Of a DNA stretch of 64,000 bases, positions 57,195 through 64,000 are shown one piece after another (within the stretch, counting starts at the first letter, position 1; each line of letters starts with the position of its first letter). The DNA is from Fischerella sp. PCC 9605 (lineage in GTDB: Bacteria > Cyanobacteriota > Cyanobacteriia > Cyanobacteriales > Nostocaceae), in contig NZ_KI912148.1 of assembly GCF_000517105.1 (NCBI RefSeq), positions 862,518 through 926,517 on the forward strand, written 5' to 3'. The position numbers and the translations under genes are program-made. A model generated the notes under the pieces. The model did not search any database and had not been told where the DNA came from. It worked only from the letters and a program-made list of their open reading frames with translations.

Positions 57195-57598
57195 AGATTT
57201 CAGCCTCTTTCCGTTCGATCCAGTTTGACCGGATACGAAGGCTTTTTCTACGGTAGCATTAATGTAATTTATTTTACTAATCTTACAAAGAAGCGATCGC
57301 CTGACAAGCCTATCTTGCAGCAAGGATTACTGTAATTTATGATATACGTATTGCAGTTAATAAATCTCATACATGAAGCTGTTCCATTACTAATTAGTAG
57401 CTGAAATAGCTGAATCATAAAGGTTGAGACGACTTTCATTAAAAATATTGCATAGAAAAAATCAGAATTTGCACGGATATATATTTTTTTGCAAACTTGT
57501 AATAATTACATCATAAAAGATTACAAATTGATAGCTTTATAGTACACCAGTTGACAACTGAGATTAGTAGCAAACTGGGTTCTTAGGAGAGAAATAAA
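57195..57598. other. Divergent promoter region
   Basis: About 400 bases, AT-rich, between the ICL-family gene and the chemotaxis operon, transcribed apart. Contains both promoters; TAGGAGAGA before 57599 is a good ribosome site. No other feature is seen. Confidence 0.5.
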
Positions 57599-58801
57599 AT
57601 GAATCATCCTGAACAGATGGGTGTGAAGAATTTACTATTGGAGTTTCAAAATTTTCATCAAACACAATATAGTGGCGCACTAGATATTACAACTAGTCAT
57701 CGTCATAAATTTCGCTTTTATTATCATCAAGGAAGTATTGTTTGGGCAACAGGTGGAAATCACCCTCACCGACGCTTACGCAGACACATGGCTCAACATT
57801 TTCCTCAAATAGATTTGCAGAATCTCCAGTGGCGCTGGCAAAACCTATCGATAAACAATTGGGATTACCAGTTATTGAAAGCTTTACACCAAAAGCAGAA
57901 AATTCAATTGTCACAAGTTAATCTGATTGTGGAAAGTACGATCGCAGAAATCTTGTTTGATATTATCCAGCAAGCACATTCTACTCATGTTTTTTGCGAA
58001 CGTCGTTTAGAAGTTATTTTAGATTCACCTATGAGTTTTTCAAGTATAGAAATCTCTTTGCAGCAGGTACGCCAGTTATGGCAAAATTGGTCACAAGCAG
58101 GATTATCAAGAGTTTCTCCTAATCTAGCGCCTTGTGTAAACCAACCAGAACAATTGCAACAACAAGTTAATCAAAGTGTCTACAATAATTTTATCACTTT
58201 AATGAATGGTAAATATACTTTGCGTGATATTGCTGTGAAAATGAAGCAAGGTGTGTTGCCTATTACTAATTATTTAATCCCATACATAAAAAAAGGACAG
58301 ATTCAGCTTCGAGAAGTAACGGATTGGCATTTAAATATAAATACAGCCACAGGAACTTCTGTGGATACACCGTTAATCAAACAAACAAATCTATTAGTTG
58401 CTTGTGTGGATGATAGTCCACAAGTAGGACGTATATTGGGTGAAATGATTATTCCTAATGGTTTGAAATTTATTCATATTCAAGATTCTACAAAAGCTCT
58501 AGAGATTTTAATTGAACGAAAGCCAAATCTGATTTTCTTAGATTTAATGATGCCATGCACAAATGGTTACGAACTTTGCGCTCAATTACGAAGAATTTCT
58601 CTTTTTAACCAGACACCAATCATTATTTTAACAGGCAGTGATGGCATTTTTGATAGAACTCGCGCTAAGGTAGTAGGCTCTACGGATTTTATCACTAAAC
58701 CAATTGTAGCTGACAAAGTGATGGGTATATTACGTAAATATTTGTCAGTTCAATCATCCGTCAATAAGATACTTGAGCAACCTGCGACAGTACAAGTTTA
58801 G
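57599..58801 (+). CDS. PatA-like response regulator (PixG type)
   Basis: 400 residues. The N-terminal 250 residues match the PatA-like domain (LLLEFQNFHQTQYSGALDI, YHQGSIVWATGGNHPHRRLRRHM). A receiver domain occupies about 265-385, with the phosphoacceptor Asp in PNLIFLDLMMPCTNGYEL and Lys in FITKPI. PixG-like proteins open the phototaxis operons of cyanobacteria, upstream of cheY, cheW, mcp and cheA, exactly as here. ATG at 57599 with AGGAGAGA upstream. It presumably controls pilus-based movement. Confidence 0.88.
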   Translation: MNHPEQMGVKNLLLEFQNFHQTQYSGALDITTSHRHKFRFYYHQGSIVWATGGNHPHRRLRRHMAQHFPQIDLQNLQWRWQNLSINNWDYQLLKALHQKQKIQLSQVNLIVESTIAEILFDIIQQAHSTHVFCERRLEVILDSPMSFSSIEISLQQVRQLWQNWSQAGLSRVSPNLAPCVNQPEQLQQQVNQSVYNNFITLMNGKYTLRDIAVKMKQGVLPITNYLIPYIKKGQIQLREVTDWHLNINTATGTSVDTPLIKQTNLLVACVDDSPQVGRILGEMIIPNGLKFIHIQDSTKALEILIERKPNLIFLDLMMPCTNGYELCAQLRRISLFNQTPIIILTGSDGIFDRTRAKVVGSTDFITKPIVADKVMGILRKYLSVQSSVNKILEQPATVQV

Positions 58802-59010
58802 AATCAATCATTATTCAAGGCTAGTAGCAGATATCTGCCTCAAAGCATCATGAGTATAATTTGAAATAAAAATTAATAATATAAAAAATTAGATTATACG
58901 TATTGATACTGAACCTATTTAATAAAAATCGCTTCAGAATTAAGAATATCTTAGAAATGGCAAGTTAATTTTTTCGCTTGAATTAGTGCAAAATCGCATT
59001 TTAAATCGCT

Positions 59011-59373
59011 ATGAATACAGTTTTAGTTGTTGAAGATGGATTGGCGGATTTGGAACTTATTAGTAGTTATCTACAACAAGCTGGATATCACGTTATTAGA
59101 GCCAAAAGTAGTGAAGAAGCCGAAGAAAAGCTGATGCAAAGTCAGCCTGATTTAATTTTTCTAGATGTGATATTACCAGGGAAAAGCGGTTTTGAGATGT
59201 GTCGAGAAATCAAAAATAATCCTGCGACTGATAAGATTCCTGTAGTATTTTGCTCTACTAAAAATAGTGATGTTGATAAAATGTGGGGCAATATGTTGGG
59301 CGCGGATGCTTATATAAGTAAGCCGATAGATAGAGATGAACTTGTTATAGTTGCCAGGCAATTAATTAAGTGA
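59011..59373 (+). CDS. CheY-like response regulator (PixH type)
   Basis: 120 residues, a bare receiver domain: acidic ED pair at the start (VLVVEDGLADLEL), Asp in LIFLDVILPGKSGF, Ser-Thr in FCSTKN and the Lys in YISKPI. In pix operons the second CheY-type protein balances the PatA-type output. It is 10 bases ahead of the cheW gene and about 210 bases after the PatA-like gene. Confidence 0.92.
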   Translation: MNTVLVVEDGLADLELISSYLQQAGYHVIRAKSSEEAEEKLMQSQPDLIFLDVILPGKSGFEMCREIKNNPATDKIPVVFCSTKNSDVDKMWGNMLGADAYISKPIDRDELVIVARQLIK

Positions 59374-59383
59374 TTCCGAACAG

Positions 59384-59875
59384 ATGAAAATAGAAAGTCA
59401 GCAAAGATTTTTAAGTTTTTCTTTAGGAGAAAAAGATATTGCGCTCCTCACATTGGAATATATCCAAGAAATATTTCCCATTGCATTGACAGATATCTGC
59501 CGAGTACCGCAGATGCCTAGTTGTGTTTTAGGTGTATACAATTGGCGTGGTGAGATGCTGTGGCTAGTTAATTTAGAGGATATGTTAGGTTATCCTCCCT
59601 TAGCACCACAAGCGCATTTATCTTCTAAATTGATGGTTATAAAACTCTTATATCAAGAGAAGTCTTTAGGGGTATTAGTGCGTGAAATTCGAGATATTGA
59701 GCCATTTGACCCACAATTTTTGAAATCGCCAGATGGTCAGTTATTTTCTCCAGAAATGGCTCCTTTTGTGCAGGGGTACTTCGTGAATCCGGCAGAGAAA
59801 ATATTAATTTGCTTGGATGTTAAGGCTATACTCCAAACACCAATATGGATAAGTCACAACCAAATTTTGTCTTGA
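59384..59875 (+). CDS. CheW-like adaptor (PixI type)
   Basis: 163 residues with the CheW fold: FSLGEKDIALLTLEYIQEIFPI, RVPQMPSCVLGVYNWRGEMLWLVNLEDML, and GVLVREIRDIEPF. CheW joins the sensor to the CheA kinase. ATG at 59384, 10 bases after cheY. Confidence 0.93.
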   Translation: MKIESQQRFLSFSLGEKDIALLTLEYIQEIFPIALTDICRVPQMPSCVLGVYNWRGEMLWLVNLEDMLGYPPLAPQAHLSSKLMVIKLLYQEKSLGVLVREIRDIEPFDPQFLKSPDGQLFSPEMAPFVQGYFVNPAEKILICLDVKAILQTPIWISHNQILS

Positions 59876-60028
59876 AGAAAGGGATTAGAGGCTAGAGACT
59901 AGGAAAAAATAATTCTTACACTTTGTTGTGTGGGTAAATTACGTGGATGTCTCACTTCATATATAGAATGGAGTGTTTTTTAGTTGCTTTGGTTGTTTTT
60001 TACTTAATTTTTGATAGGGGTGTTCACC

Positions 60029-62740
60029 ATGACGATTACATATGACAATCATCAAGAAAATGGTTATGGTTTTAACCAACCGGAAAGTTTAGATAGAGAA
60101 AATATTGCTCAAGAATTTAAAAATTGGCGACAGCAGTGGCAGGCGATCGCTAATCAGATGCAGCAAGCCACAGATACAGATACACTGTTTCAAGTCACGA
60201 CAAAAGCAGTACGCGAAAAAATAGCAGGCGATCGCGTCTTGATTTACCGTTGGCATAATCTAGATACAGGTGTGGTATTAGCAGAAGCGAAAACTCTGGG
60301 TTGGACACCCGCTTTCGGTGAAAACTTGCCTGCCATTTTATTTGGTGTCAATACAAATCCAGACTATTTGGAACCTGTAGCGATCGCAGATATCAATCAG
60401 TTAGAACCAACACCTTATCAACGTCAGTTGTGGGAACAATTTCAAATTAAAGCCAGTGTCTCGTTACCTATTGTTGTAGAAGGTGAATTTTGGGGATTGT
60501 TAGCGGTTCATCAGTGTGGCACTACCCGTCAGTGGCAAGAAGCAGAAATAACTTTACTGGCACAAATTGCCACTGAATTGACATATGCCTTGCAGAGATT
60601 TCAGTTTCAAAAAGAACAACAACAGCAAGCACTAGCGAAAAAAGCTGTTGGCAAGGTGGTTGATAAAATTCTTCGCATTTCCAATGTAGATAAGTTTTTC
60701 CAAACCACCACACAAGAAGTGCGTAACTTACTGCGTTGCGATCGCGTCGCCCTCTACCGCTTTAACTCTGACTGGAGTGGTGAATTTATTGCTGAGTCAG
60801 TAGGTAATGGCTGGGTGCGTTTAGTCGGGCCTGATATCAAAACAGTGTGGGCAGACACCCACCTGCAAGATACCCAAGGAGGACGCTATGCCCGTAGTGA
60901 AAGCTTTGCAGTTGATGATATCTACAAAGCAGGGTTATCCCAGTGTCATATAGAAATTCTAGAACAATTTGAAGCTAAAGCTTACATCATTGCGCCTGTA
61001 TTTTCTGGAGAGAAATTATGGGGCTTGTTGGCAGCTTATCAAAACTCTAATTCTCGAAAATGGCAAGAGTGGGAAATCAGCTTTTTAACTCAGATTGGTA
61101 TGGGCTTTGGTGTCGCCATCATCCAAACTGAGTACTTGGAAAAGTTGCAAGAAAAATCAGACCAGTTAGCACAAATTGCTGAGCAAGAAAAAGCTTATAG
61201 TAAGATTACCAACCGCCTGCGCCAATCTGCGGATTTAGACACGATTTTCAAAACCACGACTCAAGATATCCGCCAACTATTGCATTGCGATCGCGTTGCG
61301 GTTTATCGCTTCCGTGACGACTGGAGTGGGGAATTTATTGCGGAATCTGTCGCTAGTGCTTGGGGGCGCTTGGTAAGTACAGATAGCAAGCATTGGCAAG
61401 ATACTTTCTTACAAGAAACCAAAGGGGGACGGCTAGCCAAAGGTGAAAGCCTGGCGATTGATGACATCCATCAGCAAGGATTGTCACCCTGTTACATAGA
61501 ATTGTTGGAAGAATTTGAAGCTAAGGCTTATATTGTTTCACCTGTCTTTTTTGGGGAGAAATTATGGGGTATCCTCGCTGCTTATCAAAATTCCCAATCT
61601 CGCCATTGGCAAGAGTGGGAAATCAACTTACTTGCCCGAGTTGGCGATCAGTTAGGACTTGCCTTGCAACAAGTTGAGTATCTGCAACAAGTCCAAGCAC
61701 AGTCAGCCCAACTTGCGGAAGTAGCTGCCAGAGAAAAGGCAGCAAAAGAATTATTTCAACAGCGTTGCATTCAGACACTGGCAACCCTCAAACCAGCCCT
61801 GAAAGGAGACTTGACTGTCCGCGCCCCGATCGCAGAAGACGAGTTGGGCACTATTACTGATGCTTACAATAATACCTTGCAGGCACTGCGACAAATTGTC
61901 ATTCAGGTACAAAAAGCTGCCCAACAAGTCGCCCAAACCTCTCAAAATAGCGATCTGTCCCTGATTGGCGTCACCAACTTAGCACAGCAGCAGTCACAGG
62001 AAATTTCCGCCGCCTTGGGTGAAATTCAACAGATGGCAGACTCAACACAAGCAGTCGTTACAAGTGCCGAGTTAGTTCACGTCGCTGTAGAAAAGGCAAA
62101 CCAAACCTTGGAAGATGGTGATCGCGCCATGAACCAGACAGTAGAAGCCATTCAAGCAATTCGAGAAACCGTTGCCCAAACAGGGAAGAAGATTAAGCGT
62201 CTGAGCGATTCTTCCCAGAATATCTCGAAAGTAGTGAACTTGATTAGTAACTTTGCCACCCAAACAAACGTCTTGGCGTTGAATGCAGCCATTGAAGCAA
62301 CTCGCGCTGGCGAATACGGCAAAGGCTTTGCGGTGGTTGCGGATGAAGTTCGTTCCCTGTCTCGCCAGTCTGCCGCAGCCACGATTGAAATTGAAAAACT
62401 GGTGCAAGAGATTCAAGCAGAAACAGGGGAAGTGGCAATGGCAATGGAAACGGGTATACAACAGGTGTTAGAAGGAACAAACCTAGTCAGTGAAACCCGA
62501 CGAAACCTGAACGCGATCGTGGCAGCTACAGCACAGATAAGTCAACTGCTTGAGCAAATTACCGCAGCTACCCAAACCCAAATGACGCGTTCTGTTTCTG
62601 TTACTACCTCCATGCAACAAGTCGCGGAAATTTCTCACAATACCGTTGCCCAAGCACAAGCCCTCGCTGCGGTTTTTCAACAGCTTTTAGCAACGGCAAA
62701 AGAGTTACTGACAACAGCAAGTCAATTTAAAGTCAATTAA
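60029..62740 (+). CDS. GAF-type methyl-accepting chemotaxis protein, PixJ/PtxD-like photoreceptor candidate
   Basis: 903 residues from ATG at 60029 (AGGGG upstream); the longer frame uses TTG. No membrane segment. Three GAF domains: GAF1 (about 40-190) lacks a ligand Cys. GAF2 (about 210-375) has W-A-D-T-H-L at the start and CH at Cys306-His307; GAF3 (about 390-560) has W-Q-D-T-F-L and Cys488 followed by Tyr. The W..D to Cys spacing matches red/green cyanobacteriochromes such as AnPixJ as I recall them. A HAMP-like segment precedes the MCP signalling helix ([33 protein letters not shown]). It should signal to the CheA of the next gene. Confidence 0.9.
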   Translation: MTITYDNHQENGYGFNQPESLDRENIAQEFKNWRQQWQAIANQMQQATDTDTLFQVTTKAVREKIAGDRVLIYRWHNLDTGVVLAEAKTLGWTPAFGENLPAILFGVNTNPDYLEPVAIADINQLEPTPYQRQLWEQFQIKASVSLPIVVEGEFWGLLAVHQCGTTRQWQEAEITLLAQIATELTYALQRFQFQKEQQQQALAKKAVGKVVDKILRISNVDKFFQTTTQEVRNLLRCDRVALYRFNSDWSGEFIAESVGNGWVRLVGPDIKTVWADTHLQDTQGGRYARSESFAVDDIYKAGLSQCHIEILEQFEAKAYIIAPVFSGEKLWGLLAAYQNSNSRKWQEWEISFLTQIGMGFGVAIIQTEYLEKLQEKSDQLAQIAEQEKAYSKITNRLRQSADLDTIFKTTTQDIRQLLHCDRVAVYRFRDDWSGEFIAESVASAWGRLVSTDSKHWQDTFLQETKGGRLAKGESLAIDDIHQQGLSPCYIELLEEFEAKAYIVSPVFFGEKLWGILAAYQNSQSRHWQEWEINLLARVGDQLGLALQQVEYLQQVQAQSAQLAEVAAREKAAKELFQQRCIQTLATLKPALKGDLTVRAPIAEDELGTITDAYNNTLQALRQIVIQVQKAAQQVAQTSQNSDLSLIGVTNLAQQQSQEISAALGEIQQMADSTQAVVTSAELVHVAVEKANQTLEDGDRAMNQTVEAIQAIRETVAQTGKKIKRLSDSSQNISKVVNLISNFATQTNVLALNAAIEATRAGEYGKGFAVVADEVRSLSRQSAAATIEIEKLVQEIQAETGEVAMAMETGIQQVLEGTNLVSETRRNLNAIVAATAQISQLLEQITAATQTQMTRSVSVTTSMQQVAEISHNTVAQAQALAAVFQQLLATAKELLTTASQFKVN

Positions 62741-62897
62741 GTAAGTTGGTTGGTTGTTGGTTGTTAGTGGTTGTAGAGACGTGCCATGGCACGTCTGTAC
62801 ATTGGTTAGTGGTTAGTTGTTTCCTTCTCCCACTCCCCCACTCCTCCACTCCCCCACTCCCTCACTCTCCTCTCTTCAATGAAGGTAATTGAATATT
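62741..62897. repeat. Repeat-rich gap with second palindrome copy
   Basis: Includes ttggttgttgg units, the palindrome agacgtgccatggcacgtct at 62777-62796, in reverse orientation relative to 32452-32471, and cactccc units. A small space before the CheA gene. Confidence 0.85.
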
Positions 62898-64000
62898 ATG
62901 ATCGCAGACTCTTCAATCCGCGAACAAGGTTATATATATTTCCTGGCGGAAGCACCAGAATTACTGCAACAAATTGAACAGGAACTGTTTAGCTTATCAA
63001 CAGATTTTAGTACTGCCAAAGTTCATACTTTGATGCGGGCAACGCATACCATCAAAGGTGGGGCAGCAAATATAGGGTTAGAGGTGATTAACAAGGTAGC
63101 GCATTACCTAGAAGATATCGTCAAGTGTCTGTATAATCCCGATGTCATTGTAGACGCCCAATTACAAGCGCTGCTTGTGGAGGCTTATGAGTGTTTGCGT
63201 TTACCTCTAACGGCGGAATTGACAGGAACAAGTATCGATGAGGAGGAGATTCTCCAACGGGCAGCGACTGTGTTCGCTAAGTTGCAGGAAAAACTAGGAG
63301 ATGCATTTGAGGATAACACCCATATTCCCACATCTGCCGAATTGGGGTTTGATATTGTCCAGTCGATTTTTGGAACTGGTGTAACACAAAGACTGGAAAC
63401 GATTGCAGCAGCATTGCAATCAACTACAGATGTGATGGAAATGGCTGGGTTATTGTATTCTCAGGCTGAGGTATTTGCTGGCTTAGGTGAATCATTAAAT
63501 TTACCAGGATTCAGTCAGATTGCCCAAACTACAATCAAGGCAGTGGAGACGAACACACAAGAAGTCTTCAAAATAGGAGAGTTAGCTTTAGCTGATTTAC
63601 AACAAGCGCGAGATGCTGTGCTAGGAGGCGATCGCTTTCAAGGCGGCGCACCTTCTGCTGCTTTGCAAAAATTTACCACATCAATAATAGATGTCGATGC
63701 CAAGACATTACAACCAATATTTACCACAACTTTAAGCGCAGAACTTCAAGAATTATATAAATTTTTAACGCAAAATTTTCAAGTTAAAGGCCAGTGCTTA
63801 AAACCTAAAACTGCCAAACTATATCTTCAAATCGTCCACTATCTTTTAGGCTGGTTTAAGCATAAATTACATATTCCTACCTCAGATCTGAATTTATTGT
63901 TACTTGTTCCCCAATTACCAAATCTTAGTACGCATGATTCTTTAAAAGATTGGCTACAGCAATTTTGGCAGTTTATCTCTGAACCAGAAGATAGCCACAG
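62898..64000 (+). CDS. CheA-like histidine kinase (PixL type), 3'-truncated by window
   Basis: The frame is open from the ATG at 62898 to the window end (367 codons plus 2 bases). The N-terminal HPt domain is clear: LLQQIEQELFSLSTDF, then ATHTIKGGAANIG with the phosphorylated His at residue 50. The rest visible so far is helical linker; the dimerisation, kinase and receiver parts lie beyond the edge. It is the fifth gene of the pix/ptx-type set and the natural partner of the CheW and MCP proteins upstream. Confidence 0.9.
   Translation, partial: MIADSSIREQGYIYFLAEAPELLQQIEQELFSLSTDFSTAKVHTLMRATHTIKGGAANIGLEVINKVAHYLEDIVKCLYNPDVIVDAQLQALLVEAYECLRLPLTAELTGTSIDEEEILQRAATVFAKLQEKLGDAFEDNTHIPTSAELGFDIVQSIFGTGVTQRLETIAAALQSTTDVMEMAGLLYSQAEVFAGLGESLNLPGFSQIAQTTIKAVETNTQEVFKIGELALADLQQARDAVLGGDRFQGGAPSAALQKFTTSIIDVDAKTLQPIFTTTLSAELQELYKFLTQNFQVKGQCLKPKTAKLYLQIVHYLLGWFKHKLHIPTSDLNLLLLVPQLPNLSTHDSLKDWLQQFWQFISEPEDSH

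Noticed and set aside
1-64000. tRNA genes, CRISPR arrays or insertion sequences
   Set aside because: I scanned for tRNA-like arms, regularly spaced repeats with unique spacers and transposase-type proteins and saw none; the repeats found are short and irregular.

Overview
The window looks like chromosomal DNA of a filamentous (Nostocales-type) cyanobacterium. The palindrome GCGATCGC is scattered through it. It carries cyanobacterial house genes (LdpA-like clock protein, Ycf45-like R3H ATPase, PatA-like regulator, DUF3386, DUF1838), heptameric tandem repeats of the ccactaa/ctactaa type, and a phototaxis-type chemotaxis operon. I saw no tRNA, rRNA, CRISPR array or transposase gene. Family assignments come from reading the proteins and from remembered family sequences; no database search was run. 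Base composition statements are by eye. || Left third (about 1-24 kb): a minus-strand gene cluster that I read as an indolocarbazole (rebeccamycin/staurosporine aglycone-type) pathway joined to its own tryptophan supply. In transcription order: an atypical response regulator with an AraC-type domain, DAHP synthase (aroF), a fused anthranilate synthase (trpE-G), trpC, trpA, trpB, trpD, a RebO/VioA-like L-tryptophan oxidase, a 1117-residue RebD/StaD/VioB-like chromopyrrolic acid synthase, a RebC/StaC-like flavin monooxygenase, a glutathione transferase, a StaP/RebP-like P450, an MFS transporter and a second P450, then a strong hairpin terminator. A second MFS exporter lies beyond it. aroF and trp genes supply Trp; RebO makes the imine of indole-pyruvate; RebD couples two of them to chromopyrrolic acid; the StaP-like P450 with the RebC-like flavoenzyme closes the ring system. 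No glycosyltransferase or halogenase is present, so the extra P450 and GST point to other tailoring. || Middle (24-44 kb): a long AT-rich non-coding stretch, a large di-haem cytochrome c peroxidase/MauG-type protein, a membrane-anchored seven-blade WD40 protein, an MsrQ/ferric-reductase-like membrane protein, ruvC, yvcK-like, tsaE, a dihydroorotase-type amidohydrolase and lepB. Then come three successive genes with closely related receiver domains (EAL/GGDEF, GGDEF, histidine kinase), an ldpA-like gene and a Ycf45-like ATPase. Two of these genes (the kinase and ldpA-like) carry repeat elements inserted in frame. || Right third (44-64 kb): a two-gene unit on AT-rich DNA encodes a small predicted winged-helix protein and an ATPase-HhH-TIR protein, a candidate defence system of a form I do not recognise. 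It is followed by a LuxR/GAF regulator, DUF3386, DUF4383, a MocR-type aminotransferase regulator, a broken antitoxin-like gene beside a 21-bp tandem array, a DUF1838 protein, a Dam-type methylase, a divergent TrpF-like protein, an AbrB-type permease and an isocitrate lyase/PEP mutase family enzyme. The window ends in a pix/ptx-type operon (PatA-like, CheY, CheW, GAF-MCP, CheA), the last gene cut by the window edge. The MCP has two GAF domains with the cyanobacteriochrome chromophore cysteine.
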